Of a stretch of DNA of 64,000 nucleotides, positions 23,741-35,927 are shown one piece after another (position 1 is the stretch's first letter; each line of letters begins with the position of its first letter). The notes below the pieces were generated by a model. It saw only the letters and a list, made by a program, of their open reading frames with translations. It made no database searches and was not told where the DNA came from. This stretch comes from Margaritifera margaritifera. Lineage: Eukaryota; Mollusca; Bivalvia; Unionida; Margaritiferidae. The DNA is taken from assembly GCA_029931535.1 (NCBI GenBank), contig JAQPZY010001500.1, forward strand, positions 2,529,501 to 2,593,500, in the 5' to 3' direction. A program made the translations under genes and the position numbers.

Positions 23741-24034
23741 TACAGCGGTCCCTTACTATAAAGTCCCTCAGCATACTGCTGCCCTGTCATAACATGGGTA
23801 TAGAAGTGGATCTCATTAAATTGTTTTAATTTTGTTTTATTGCTGTTACTTCAATTATTTCACTTAATTGTATTTTTGGACTAATGGGAACCAATAAATA
23901 TCCTATTTTTGTGTTCTTATGCATTGTTATAACACAGCCTTGTTAGAACATCCCTTGGTATAAGGCTCACTCACTCATAACATGGGTCACTTTTATGGCT
24001 TCCATGAACAGTGTTATAATGAGGGAGCACTGTA
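23741..24034. mobile_element. 294-bp MITE, tacagyg(g/c)tcccty termini
   Basis: Left end tacagcggtcccttactata and right end ttataatgagggagcactgt are imperfect inverted repeats. The interior has repeated cataacatggg(t) motifs. Related in its termini, not its interior, to the tacagctc element at 5641. Confidence 0.65.
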
Positions 24035-24160
24035 CTTTCATTTCAGCTACCTCTTTGTTTAACCAACATGTAAGTGTTTACAAATTTCAATCTTCAGCAA
24101 TTCTATTTTGTGAATTTATTTTGCCCCCATTCCTTGTGTCATGCTCTGTAAAGAAAAATC

Positions 24161-24385
24161 TGCCATATATACTCACTTATAATGTCAAGTCCAACTATAA
24201 GCAACACAGACCCTGATCTGCCATCACATAATATATTGGCAGATCATGGTCTATTTTGTTTGTTCTACTGATTACTCCTAACAAATTCCATAGATCCAGA
24301 TCTGCAGACAGATTATGCGATGGCAGATCTTGGGCTGTGCAGTTTGCAGTTGGACTTGACTGATAATAAGTGAGTATATATGGTC
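24161..24385 (+). mobile_element. Double-palindrome MITE, copy 4
   Basis: Ends ccatatatactcacttata and gtgagtatatatgg are inverted. The CCCTGAT palindrome is first. Several unpaired changes (gcagatcatggtctatt) show it is older. Confidence 0.75.
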
Positions 24386-25429
24386 CGGGATATTGTAGTG
24401 CCTGTCAGTCTAATAATATTGATGTGGACTTTGGGAATATGTCGTAACTACTACTTTATTTTAAATATAACCTTGAAAGCTTGTTGCATGAGTTACACTT
24501 GAACTTAGCACATCAGTAAAATGTGATTTAAGCAACCTCTGCTATGAGTGACAACATATCATTTAAAACCAAAATCATCATGCAGGAATCAATTTTACTA
24601 TACAAATGCACCGGCATGAGTGACCACCTGCAACCATGATTTTTGGCAAAATATGTGTTTCTATACTGCTATGAACAACCAGATCACAAAACCAGATATA
24701 AACATTTCAGACCTTTGTTTAATCCTTTCTAACCCTGATTGCTGAGTAGAGTCTGCAGGCGGAGTGCAGATTGTTCTGAACTGAGATGCTCCTTCCAAAA
24801 ATGAGGGAAAAAGTTTAGTATGGTTACTGTTTTATTTAAATTTATAAGGTAGAATTGTATGCTAAACTAAAAACCATAAACCAGACTTAAGTACATATCA
24901 TAAACGGACATTGTAGTGTCATAGTCATCAAAATCCCTATTATGATTAACCATTCTGTCTTTAAAGGGTTAGCAGTCATGGATATACATAGTCAGTCCAG
25001 AGGTTTGCATTGTTTGTTTATCTGTTGTGATAACCCAAACAATTCTGTTTTAATGTCATAATGAGATATATTTTCGCCCAGCTTTCACTGTAGTGCAACG
25101 CAATGGGTACTGCAGTAAATCATTTGTCTGTGGAGTTACAATATGTAATGACCAGGCTGAAATAGGTCTTTGTCATTTTTTCTTAATAAGTTGTTTGCGT
25201 TTCTGGATGAGGTAATTCTATAGTTATTGTAAAGGTTAATATTTTTTGCTGCTGCTTAATCAATGTTACTGTCATTATAACCCACACACAACACTGAATG
25301 TGCCAGTCAGAGATCTTATCATCTGTTCACCTTAGCACATCTGTTACAGCCTTTTTTTTATTGAGTTGAGTAAGTGTTATAATTTGAGAACTTTACAATT
25401 AATGGACTGGATAAATAAGTATTACCTTA

Positions 25430-25650
25430 TACCGTATGTACTCGCTTATAAGTTAAATCCAACTGCAAACTGCACAGACCCATATCTGCCATTGCATAAT
25501 GCACCGGCAGATCTGGGTCTATGCAATTTGTTAGGAGTAGTCAGGAGAACAAACAACATCGACCCTGATATGCCTGTGCATTATGTGATGGCAGATCAGG
25601 GTTTATGTTACTTGCAGTTAGACTTGACTTATAAGCAAGTATATAAAGTA
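25430..25650 (-). mobile_element. 221-bp double-palindrome MITE, copy 5
   Basis: TIR taccgtatgtactcgcttat at the left, gcaagtatataaagta at the right. CCCAGAT-type palindrome first. Length 221 bp. Confidence 0.85.
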
Positions 25651-25845
25651 GTTAACTTGGCAATTATTAGAGTAAAAGACTAAATGTAAACTTCAAATAA
25701 AAATGATACTGTTTATGATCTATGTATTTTTATATGAATGCATGTAATATTTTAACAAGAAATATGAATGAAGAATCAATATATGTACATTTATTATGGA
25801 TAGTTTTCTTTCTTAAACCCAGTTAAAATTTGACCTTGAAAATTA

Positions 25846-25938
25846 CCGTCTTGTACAGACCTGTTATGGGAGACTACATGTCTCAAGAGGCCAGGTTTTG
25901 TTGGCAGAAGGGCTGGTCTCAAGACAGGTTTAACTGTA
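25846..25938. mobile_element. Partial MITE, gtcttgaaagaccac family
   Basis: Retains ggtctcaagacaggtttaac at the right and gacctgttatgggagac at the left, with an internal deletion. Confidence 0.5.
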
Positions 25939-26227
25939 TCGATAGATTTACAGTTTGATTTGACTCAAAAAACAAGGCTTGATTGTTTGATTTTTTACAC
26001 AGTAAACAATTTCAGTAAGAATGATTATTCTGCCTGCTGTTTCAAAATTCCCATCAAATAAGATGGAAAAAGTTTGAGGATCAGAACAATGGATTAGGGT
26101 AAGAAAAAAGCATGGAGATGCTTAACTGCATTCCATGTTCTTAAACTTATGATTAGAAACATCATCTTACGGGGTTAGAATGAGAACAAGAAATTAGAAC
26201 ATGAACAAAGCAAGAAGATTTTTTTAC

Positions 26228-27545
26228 TACCTTATTTGCCGGCCTATAAGCCGATACTTTTTGACCTGGAAGTCTGGGCTTCGTCTTATACTCCGAATCG
26301 ACTAATATATGAATTATGTCATTGAAATTGCTTTACCATAAAAAAAAAAAAAAAAATTAAAATAAAAAAAATTCTGAGTACGAAAAGTATAGTGTAATTT
26401 TTTTATTATCATTTTTGGGAAGAGATCGTGTGCGAAAAAATATAGGACCCGACATGGAGAAGTCAGTATTAAATTCACGTGCATCAGACGTAATTGGATT
26501 AATGCAGCATGCACTAGTAATATATGTTGTTTAAATTTGCTTACATGTGTATTAGAATAGACAAATTAGAAAACGGATAACCATAACATGGACATGGGTA
26601 TTCCATTGCACATTTTTCTTATTGCATCTTGTGATTGAAATTAAATATGCCCCATTATGAGAGAGAAAGAGAGGGAGAGATTTCAGCCCTTCTTCATGCT
26701 AGTTTGCTTAATGTACCTTACTGACCCCTTTTAGCTGAAGCTTTTGTCAAAGAGAGAAAACAGTAATGAAATAGTCAATGGAAATTAAAACAATACATAC
26801 CATACTCCTTCAGTTTCAAAGATATATAATTTATATTTAAATATTCACAATATTTATGTTCATATATACTCCATTTAGTTTAAATCCCAAGATGACCATT
26901 TAGCATGCTGTGTTGTTGTTGTTTTTTTTGCAAATACAATGAACTCTATATTCCCTTGAAATAAAAATTACCCTTTATCAGTAAGTGCGTGTACACTTCC
27001 TGTAGTTAGGCGGCATTTTGGTTTGATCTTTGTTCATGAATTCAAAGCTCTGATGCTTCTGTCGGCGAGATCAAAAGATGTCACTGGTTGAGAAACTTAC
27101 ATGAGCAAGCACCTGGCATTACAGGTCATTACACAGTCCTGCATACATTAACATGCTTTACATGATCGATTACAATACCCTATGGGTAGCCTCATTTCCC
27201 TATTGATAGCCTCACTAACTTGATCACATCTACTGCACATGTCAATTGGAATGACCTGGCCAAAGCTGTAGGCATATTTAATTAGAATGTAAATAACACT
27301 GCAAAGCCAGTTGGTTCTTTATGATAATGGATATAAAAACAAGAATGAACTGTTTATTCCGAGATATTAATTGATAATGGAATACAGTAATGCTCCTGTA
27401 CATGAGTAAGATCACAATCATCAGGTAACTCAACAATACATATTACAATCGTTCTGTAACCTCTCTCTCTCTCTCTCCAAAAGTTACAAGTTGCTCTAAA
27501 TGCATATGTTCTTACACACTGACATAGCGTTGTTTCATTCATCCC

Positions 27546-27583
<38 letters not shown>

Positions 27584-27994
27584 GACACATACATGCATTC
27601 ACTAAAAACAACAAGTCTTAATCGAGTTTTTTTAGTTTTTATTGTACATATAATTTGATAATGAGGTTACTGTTGCTCTAAGAATACAAGTTGTACTTAT
27701 TTTTTGACAACAGGGGTTCATATCATTGCGTACAATGTACCAATAAATAATACCTATAAATAATACATGTTCAGACCATCTTAATCATTTTCCCAATTAA
27801 TCTGGAATAGCATAGTGATACCATTAATATTCATGAAACCGGAAGTTACTAGCGAAAATGACGAAGCCAAGGTGTTGATCTGGCTTCGTCTTATACTCCG
27901 CATCGACTTATATATGGATGAAGGATTGAAAATTGATGAAATTAGCAAATTCGACCTATACTCCGCATCGACTTATAGGCCGGCAAATACGGTA
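26228..27994. mobile_element. 1.77-kb non-autonomous TIR element, taccgtatttgccggcctat
   Basis: Left end taccttatttgccggcctat and right end (inverted) taccgtatttgccggcctat are long TIRs, followed by matching cttata/tactccgcatcgact subterminal sequence. A second internal copy of that subterminal sequence lies at 27880-27915. TA at both ends. The interior carries poly-A, CT and CA runs and no transposase that I can see. Confidence 0.75.
27461..27585. repeat. CT and CA microsatellites
   Basis: CT runs at 27461-27477 and 27546-27566, continuing into CA to about 27583. Confidence 0.9.
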
Positions 27995-28149
27995 CATTTA
28001 TTATAGTTTAAAACATTAAAAGCATCATTTTTATACATTGATTTATTAATATCATATCAGTCTCATCATTCTTTAAAATGACAAATAAATTACATGTCAT
28101 TGTCAAAAAATTTACTTTATTTCAATTTTCATTCACATATATTAGTCAG

Positions 28150-28325
28150 TACAGTAGAATCTGTCATGAAAGACCACCCCTTCTGCCAAAAACAATGATG
28201 GTCTCTCAAGACAGGTGGTCTCATTATGGGTCAGAATATTAAATAATCAATCTGCTTTGAGGACCTGGTCTCTTAAGACAGGTGGTCTCTCATGGCAATC
28301 ATATTTCAAGATGAGTTTTACTGCA
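28150..28325. mobile_element. 176-bp MITE, gtcttgaaagaccac family
   Basis: Left end tacagtagaatctgtcatga, right end ttcaagatgagttttactgc. Internal repeats ggtctctcaagacaggtgg and ggtctcttaagacaggtgg. Confidence 0.75.
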
Positions 28326-28504
28326 TAATTATTGAAAACTATAGTAACTGTTCTTTAAGAATATCATTCATCTCCTTATATAAAGAAATGCTTTTATTGC
28401 AATTGTCTTATTATTGATCAGTTGAGAGGGTTCACAATATAAGCACTTATGATATATACACATCTTCTTTCATACATATTAGATAATTTTCCCTTAACTT
28501 TCAG

Positions 28505-28768
28505 CGGATATGTTGGAAAGTGTACTCAACATTGATCTCAATGCATCCTCCTCATCTCTTGGCTCCCCTGCTGGTATAGGATCATTCCCTGTCGATGTTG
28601 TGGTGTTCATCAGAGTGGAACCATCCATTATACGCTTCAGCTGTCTCCCTGTCTCTAGGGTTGAGTGTCTGCTGCAAGTGCCCTCGCTTGAAATGGTCTT
28701 CTCCACTAAAAGGTCTGACCTGGAAACATCAGTTACTGGTGAAGGAACCCCTCCCACCAAGGCAAAGT
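28505..28768 (+). CDS. BLTP1: BLTP1 exon 10 of window
   Basis: Acceptor aactttcag. G plus CG gives Ala; then DMLESVLNIDLNASSSSLGS, FPVDVVVFIRVEPSIIRFSC, LPVSRVECLLQVPSLEMVFS, TKRSDLET... and a Pro/Thr tail, with one T left before gtgagt. Human SSFPVDVVVYVRVQPSQIKF and CLPVSRVECMLKLPSLDLVF align closely. The opposite strand also has an 88-codon open frame, which is a shadow. Confidence 0.97.
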
Positions 28769-29250
28769 GTGAGTCTATTATTAAAGCTCAAAGATCTTCA
28801 CATCAGTCATTGTGTTGAATTTACTTCTTTTCAGCTTATGGCATAGTGTCTATTCTCTTTTTTGCCAAATATAGTTTGTATTACTAATGATAATAACAAA
28901 CTTTATGGTCTTACTAACATGAGTAACAAAATGTAGAGCCACTGGCCTTTTAGGTCCGTTTTATACGTCAAAGGAGGCAACTCAGATTTTGGTAAATTAT
29001 TATACCTGATACTAGTTATCTCCCATGTATATTGTTCCACTGATGGTAATACTTGAAACAATAAAAGAAAATCACTATAATAATTAATCATTTTAACTGG
29101 TAATATAAATTCTCTTGTGACATATAAAGAAACAAACATTTATGAAAATATTGCTAAAACTATTTAGTGCAGTATGTCTGCAGTAGTTAAAAAGGACCAT
29201 GAATATCCATATCTCTGGAGTTGTGTTCTTCCATCTGATTTTATGTAAAT

Positions 29251-29473
29251 TACCGTATATACTCGCGTATATAATCCAATTCCAAATGCAAACAACATAG
29301 ACCCTGATATGCCATCGCATAATGCGCTGACAGATCAGGGTCTATGTTGTTTGTTCTACTGATTAGTCCTTACAAACTGCATCGACTCTGATCTGCTGGC
29401 ACATTATGTGACGGCAGATCTGGGTCTATGCAGTTTGCAGTTGGTATTGGCTTATATGCAAGTACATACGGTA
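29251..29473 (+). mobile_element. Double-palindrome MITE, copy 6
   Basis: TIR taccgtatatactcgcgtat at the left, caagtacatacggta at the right. CCCTGAT palindrome first. 223 bp, and one of the least diverged copies. Confidence 0.88.
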
Positions 29474-31719
29474 GTATCACATCAACCCACCACATGATCA
29501 GTATTCTCAATACTTTGATTTTTTCTTCTTTGTACTTCGCATTTAGAATTGAGCACAGATGTAATTTTTATAATGTCACCTTGCCAGTATTTAACATGCA
29601 CAAGGCTGAAACAGGGTGCATGTATGTACCCAGTTTTAAACCCTGTTGATAAGCAAACTATGGGATTTATGGAGAAAGGGATTTGTAGCCAGTTTTGACA
29701 AGCAATGTTTAAGTGTTAAAATCTCTCAGAAGGTGGCCTGTGATTGATTATGATGCCACAAGAAGTCATTGTAATGGTATTTATTACATGGTCATAGGAT
29801 TCTCAGAGCTATAGAGTCAATTCTTTACTTCATGAATAGAAAAGAGGAGTTTTAAAATTGTGTCCATTTATCTTTTGTCTGCAACATGGCCTCCATGCCA
29901 TTTTTTTTAAAGTTAAAACTTGCTTTTAAGCTCATAAATATTTTTAATGATGTAAAATCGCAGGTCATATTATGTTTTGCTTTGTTGTTTTTTTTTAATG
30001 CCTCGGCCATATCCTGGGGCATACAGAGGTAACCACGTCCATCCATTCCGTTACATCCTATCATGTCTTGTCCATCATGATTTTTTTTCTTCTGCTAAAT
30101 AACTTTTGAAGGACTTCATGGATTGAAGCCAAATTTGGTGTGGCACTTTGCATTAAGAAGACCTAGCTTAAGTGTAAATCTTACCATTTTCAAACAGATT
30201 GTAATGGAGTATGGCCCATGTTTGACTTGGAACTCTGCCTTTCAAATGCATCCTGTTGGCAGGGGCAGTCATGTCATATGGACATATATCTGGGCTACTT
30301 GAAACATATTATTACTGGTTTTGTCATTTATCTAGCACAACCTAAGGGACAACCAAATCAATCCTGATATATGAATGCATGTTTTTCTATCAGTTTTGAA
30401 AATGAATTAAGAGTAAATTACTTCAAAGAGGCATCTATTGAATAGATAAATACCTGTTTTTATTGTTGCAATTTTAACTAATCTTTCAAGTGAACCAGTG
30501 CAAGGGAATTATGTAAAAACTTGCAGCATTGAAAACTGGTATTTATTTGTTGAAATAGATATCTCTCTTTAAGTCGTTTTTTTATTCTAACATGAAAAAT
30601 AACCGAAATTCAGCTCATTTACACCAATTTTGCAATTTTTACCTTTATGTTTTTGGAACTTAAATTTTAATCAGCACCATATACTCAGGATTGTGCTGAT
30701 GTGACCCTATTCATACATATATAAATATAGTTTACACTGCTACAACTCAGTTGATTTACTGTAATATTTTCTGTTTATTTTTGGACGACAAAAATAATTT
30801 TTTGCTGTTCAAAAACATAAACAAATATTGCATTCAGTGTCTGAAAACAAATGAACAAAAAATCCAAGCCACACTGAAGCAGCTAAATCCACACATTATC
30901 TTCAATGGAGGTGTTAAACAAACTTTTCAAGATGAATCTTTTGTCTTTAATGGTTTTCTCTTTTAATAAAGGGTGACATATCCTTTTTACGATTTATATT
31001 TTTCCTCTGCAGGTAAGGTAACATAGTTTGAATACATGACATTCATTTTATCTGAGTCAGCAACCTAGTGCATAGTGGTTCTCCCAGTTTTCAACATTTA
31101 GACTCTAACTTGTCAAGGCTATTTCCGATGATTAGCCAGCCATTCCTCCACTGTTTCAGTCTGTTTTTCTTGTCGTATCTTTGGAGAACTACATTTGTAT
31201 CTGAAGACATAAGTGCATACATAGAATGTTTTACAACCATGTCTGCAAATTACAAGGCAGGAAAAAATTGTTTTGGAATAAAAAATTGGTGTCTGAAAAG
31301 AAACAGAAAGTACAATACTTCAGGATGTGAGTGTTTCACTCATCAGTTTGGTGCGCACTTCTGTGATAGTTTGAAAGAGAGATAAAAAATGGGTTCATAT
31401 AAGAATCCAAAATAGTTATGGAATCTCAAAAAAGGGATCAATTTAACATCTGTGTGCATGTTTGTCCATCCACATCCCAGATTAACCTCAATGTTAAAGT
31501 TGTTTACTTTCCTTTTGTTTCAATACCATTGTATGCCACCCACTTTGGATTTGGAATATAGCTCATAGATGGGTTCAACATGCAGGTCATGGCTAGTTTC
31601 TTCCCTTACCCTTTGGTCAGCTTTGTTGAAAGTGGCCATATACAGAATAACAAGTCTAGTCTTGTTAACCCAATATAAAGTGCCCATCAAACACATGCGA
31701 CAAATAGAATCGAAGTTGG

Positions 31720-31845
31720 GGTTGGCACCAAGACAAGGAATTCCCAGTCAAGTAGTTATATTATTTGTCTTATGCAAGGCTCTGCCCAAGCAGAAGACAA
31801 GTATTGTAACTCTGAGAGTGACATTTTCTTGTCTTGGTGCCAACC
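31720..31845. mobile_element. Foldback, ggttggcaccaagacaagga arms
   Basis: Two ~20-bp arms, ggttggcaccaagacaagga and its near-exact inverse ttcttgtcttggtgccaacc, 126 bp apart, with inner pairing around cttatgcaaggctctgccc. A small MITE or hairpin without coding capacity. Confidence 0.6.
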
Positions 31846-32800
31846 AGTTACATGATTTGTTATCACTTATTTGATTTCAAATAGAAAAAAACAATTATCC
31901 TATCAGATTTATATCACATCATTGAACCATGAATTTTTGTTAGGCACTTTGATGTCATTTAAAGTACATTTTAACATCTCTTGATGTCATCAAAGCATCA
32001 GATGACTATTAACCCCCCAAAAAACAACCAGAGACAACCTGTTAAAGACAGGAATAGTAAAGATCACAAATATGCAACATTTTTTGGGTCACATACATGG
32101 ATGGCAATAACCAGACTGTTGGATAAACCAGTGTTTTCTTCAGGACAAGTGATGCACAATTCCCCCCCCCCCCCAAATTTAACGAATTCCCTCCTCCCTC
32201 CCCCCCCCCCCATAAAAATGAGCAATTGACACAGTCAATTTGCCATAAGCATAACAAAACCTGTAACATACATTAATTATTAACTAAGCTGTCTGATCAT
32301 GTAAGCGCCTGGCTTCTAGATCAACCACCATAATCAAGTACTTACTTAGTGACTTTTTGCAATTGAGCAGTCAGAAAATTTGATTGTTTATTTAGTTATT
32401 AAAAGCATTTTTCCAACTGCACTTGACAAGGTTGTACAATGGCAGGCATGCAGTTTTTGGTATTTGGTGGTAATGTCTCTGCTGTTACATGCAATTCTAT
32501 TGCATACAACATAGTGTCATTGCCATAGCACAATTGCTGCTGCTCTGCCAATAATGAAGATAAACAACTGTCAGTAAATCTTTATTTATTAAAAGTTATT
32601 TATCACATACATTTGCTGAAACATACTATAAGAGTGATTATTCATAGATACTCTTCTCATATAAAACCACTCCTCTTACAAATTTTAAATTCCTTCCCTT
32701 ATGAAAATGCAAAAGGGGGAATTTCCCCTCTGTGTGCAAAGAAGGGCATTCCCAACATCCTACATCAGAATCTAATAAGACAAAGTGATTTCCATTTCAG

Positions 32801-33016
32801 TTGGTAAGAAGTTAGGAAGAGAGAGAAATTCAAGTGGCAGTTTTGTACAAGGGGGCAGGTCTCGAGCCAGTAGTACATCAGAGCCAATGACAGTGATGAC
32901 AACTGGAGGTCTTAGTATGACCTGCTTCTTGTCAGATTTCTCCCTCTATATCTTCCACCCTTATGGAGGGGGTCAGCGGAAAGTTGGACAGCTTTCACCA
33001 GGGGTGAGGTACCTAG
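32801..33016 (+). CDS. BLTP1: BLTP1 exon 11 of window
   Basis: Acceptor atttccatttcag. T plus TT gives Phe; then GKKLGRERNSSGSFVQGGRS, RASSTSEPMTVMTTGGLSMT, CFLSDFSLYIFHPYGGGQRK and VGQLSPGVRYL, with G left before gtgagt. Human GLSFTACMSDFSLYVFHPYGAGKQK matches. An upstream donor (ggg|gtgagg at 33003) exists but breaks the phase with exon 12. Confidence 0.96.
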
Positions 33017-33540
33017 GTGAGTGTTATAATGAAGTCCTGTTGATGATATTCTGTATATGAATTGACAGCACAGTAAAAAAAAAACATTGAGTTTGTAGCT
33101 CTGCAGCCAGAAGTTAAGATGCTCAGTTCTAGCATATGCAAAAGTTTACCAGAAAAGTGGCCTCCTTTAGGTTACACTGGTCTACAATTTTTTCGAAGTC
33201 GTCTGCTTCAGAGATCAAATGTGCTATTTATTGGGGATTTTGATGTGCTGAATTCAAATATGACAATTAATACAACTGATTGGCTACTGTTTCCAAGATA
33301 TTTAAGTTTTTACATTTTACGTCTATGTATATTGTGTACATAGTAGAGTTTTAATCATAAATTGTAAACCTAGGTCTTTTCATGTGTTTATGGTTGCTTT
33401 ACATGATAATATTTCAGCTGTTCTGTTTATGTAACTCTTTAAAAAACAGCAAAAGGGTTATATAAATAAAAAATATATTGAAACAAAAGTCAAAAAACTA
33501 TTATGTATATATAAGTACATAGTTTAGTCCTTATTCAGTG

Positions 33541-34875
33541 TCTACTCGGCGCTTCTTGGCTTGTCTCTTGTATTCATTAAATGGAGCATCTCTTGTCACT
33601 GTCCAGCAATAGTCTGCAAGCATTGATGGGCTCCATTTGTCCTGATAGCGTTTCTCCATTGTTGCAATGTCCTGGTGAAATCGCTCGCCGTGCTCGTTGC
33701 TCACTGCTCTGCAGTTCCGTGGAATAAAAATCTAGATGTGAGTGCAATAAATGTATCTTTAGTGACAAGTTGCAACCAAGGCTTTTGTATGCCTTGAGGA
33801 GTTTTTCCACCAACTCCATGTAGTTGTCTGCCTTGTTGTTTCCGAGAAAATTTGTTGCCACTAACTGGAAGGCTTTCTATGCCGTCTTTTCCTTGCCACG
33901 TAGTGCATGGTGAAATGCATCATCTCGAAGAAGTTCACGAATCTGAGGACCAACAAGACACCTTCCTTTATCTTAGCTTCACTTAACCTTGGAAATTTTC
34001 CACGGAGGTACTTGAAAGCTGCTTGTGTTTTGTCCATGGCCTTGACAAAGTTCTTCATCAGACCCAGCTTGATGTGCAAGGGTGGTAACAAAATCTTCCT
34101 TGATTGAACAAGTGGTGGATGCTGAACACTGTTCATCCCAGACTTCAATTACTGTCAGAGTGGCCAATCTCTCTTGATGTAGTGGGAATCTCACACGACT
34201 ATCCCATTCGCAGAGAAAACAGCAGTACTTTGTGTATCCAGTCTGCAGACCAAGCAAGAGAGCAAGAACCTTGAAATCGCCACAAAGCTGCCACTGATGT
34301 TGGTCATAGTTTATGCACCTCAAAAGTTGTTTCATGTTTTGATAGGTTTCCTTCATATGGACTGCATGACCAACTGGAATTGATGGCAAAACACTGCCAT
34401 TATGCAGCAAAACAGCTTTAAGACTCGTCTTCGATGAATCAATGAACAGTCTCCACTCATCTGGATGATGAATGATGTTGAGGGTTGCCATCACACCATC
34501 AATATTGTTGCAGGCTACAGGATCACCTTCCATGAAGAAGAATGGGACAAGATCCTTTTGACTGTCACGGAACATGGAAACCCTAAGATCACCTGCCAGG
34601 AGATTCCACTGCTGTAGTCTGGAGCCCAACAGCTCTGCCTTACTCTTGGGTAGTTCCAAATCCCTGACAAGGTCATTCAGTTCACCTTTTGTTGCACATG
34701 TGTTGCAGCATATGTGTGGGGCCCACATCTTGTCCTGATCTCCAATTTCGCAGCCAAAATAAAGGTGATAGGCGTTCTTAACCATAGTGGTTATACTGCG
34801 CTTTTGTGATGCAAAAGTCACTTCACCACAAACATAGCAGAAGTTATCTGCATTGTTCACACAAGTACGAGGCAT
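33541..34875 (-). pseudogene. Decayed copy of a multicopy metazoan gene family, probably mobile
   Basis: Reads from MPRTCVNNADNFCYVCGEVT at 34875 through CCNTC (zinc-ligand-like cysteines), VPFFFMEGDPVACNNIDG, HPDEWRLFIDSSK, GYTKYCCFLCEWDSR, then in other frames HIKLGLMKNFVKAMDK, NFLGNNKADNY, SNEHGERFHQDIATMEKRYQ and SMLADYCWT. Breaks: a frameshift near 34190 followed by two in-frame stops, a frameshift near 33950, a TAG near 33875, and a frameshift in a T-run near 33726. About 60-80 residues after CCNTC seem to be missing compared with other members that I remember. The family is scattered through cnidarian, arthropod and mollusc genomes and is usually annotated as uncharacterised. The pattern suggests a transposon-encoded protein. 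It is antisense to, and inside an intron of, BLTP1. Confidence 0.8.
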
Positions 34876-35014
34876 CTCTGCTCACTTTTGCTAAACAGAA
34901 ATGTGTCTCTTTGCAAAATCAAACACTGACAAATAAGAGAGCACGACACTGTATGATTTGTAGAGCTGATATAGGGCAATTTCTTCAACAGAGTGATGTA
35001 AGCTTAGTTATGAC

Positions 35015-35094
35015 TGCATCATCCATGACTTCTAGGAATAACATGATGCAATTCATATCATGTATGATGCAATACCAGCTTCAGATTGCATCAT
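35015..35094. promoter_or_regulatory. Cluster of four TGCATCAT octamers
   Basis: TGCATCAT at 35015 and 35087, and its inverse ATGATGCA at 35043 and 35064, lie 140-220 bp upstream of the pseudogene start. They may be binding sites or subterminal repeats of the element (inference). Confidence 0.35.
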
Positions 35095-35717
35095 TCATTG
35101 TTTTGCCTAAAAAGCAAGTACTGTCCAAACCCAGTCATAGATTTATTCATAGATCCAGTCAAAGATGTATTTTAGTCATTTCTGTTTTAAATTGAGATCC
35201 CTTACCTTTATAACTCACTTATCCTCCGCCATTCCCAAGTCAAGGGTTGTATATACTGACCCAGTATAATATCTTTAAAACTAGAGCCAATCAACAATTT
35301 TAAGCATCATTTTCGTTCTCAGTGACCCAGAATTAGTAAAGTTTGACAACATTTTATGTGGAAGCATTTTGGCTGTAGACCAGTGTTATCAGAATTCCTC
35401 AAACTCAAACACCATCTTACACAAGACTGGTGTCACTGAGGGTACCTGATGCAAGTTGTTAAAAATTGTTGATTCAATTTAAAAGTAAATAAAGTTGAAC
35501 TAAAATTTTAACATAATGTCAAACTCATACAGAAAAGGTTTGGGATTTATTTTATTTATAAAAGATTTTTTTGTGTTTATAAAGTCAAACCCCATTAGAG
35601 AAAGTAGACCACAAAAACTTACTGTATTTTGCTAATATATACTGTACATTTTGTAACCAATATCATGATCTCTTGAACATCTTTCCTTGTTAGTATTGCA
35701 CCTTTGCTCCATTACAG

Positions 35718-35927
35718 GAAGTATACAAGAACAGACTCCCATGTCAGACATGTCTCGCAAGGATTCTTTCAGCCTGAATGTGGAATTTGTCAGGCTGAAC
35801 ATCTCCCGAACACGGAAGCTAGAATGTCGTAACGAGGGCCAGGGAGGAGGATCTTCACCCAATACCACAGAAAAGCCCTCCAGTCCCAAGGGGGAGCAAT
35901 CCAAAACCAACATTGTCAGATTCTCAG
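35718..35927 (+). CDS. BLTP1: BLTP1 exon 12 of window
   Basis: Acceptor tgctccattacag. G plus GA gives Gly; then SIQEQTPMSDMSRKDSFSLN, VEFVRLNISRTRKLECRN, a Gly/Pro/Ser linker and KTNIVRFS, with G left before gtattg. Human VTGRKDSLSINLEFVKVSLSRIRR matches. Confidence 0.96.

Larger units (their letters stand above)
23623..28504. other. Intron 9, 4.9 kb, several MITEs and a TIR element
   Basis: Holds mobile elements at 23741, 24161, 25430, 25846, 26228 and 28150. The interval 24390-25425 is AT-rich and has only short fragments (agcaacctctgctatgag) resembling MITE ends. Confidence 0.75.
28769..32800. other. Intron 10, 4.0 kb
   Basis: Holds a MITE at 29251, a foldback at 31720 and short C-runs at 32161-32175 and 32198-32212. 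The stretch 29480-31700 is AT-rich with no coding-like sequence or repeat that I recognise, and likewise 32220-32790. Confidence 0.75.
33017..35717. other. Intron 11, with minus-strand pseudogene
   Basis: Besides the element at 33541-34875 and the motif cluster at 35015, AT-rich sequence with nothing I can name. Confidence 0.75.

Noticed and set aside
27354..27614. Minus-strand frame with CVCVCEREREREG
   Set aside because: Produced by CA and CT runs inside the 1.77-kb element.
28494..28760. 88-codon open frame on the minus strand
   Set aside because: Exactly antisense to BLTP1 exon 10, whose + strand translation is conserved.
33001..33016. Alternative donor ggg|gtgagg for exon 11
   Set aside because: A good consensus, but it ends in phase 0 and exon 12 needs one base from exon 11. 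The donor at 33017 fits.
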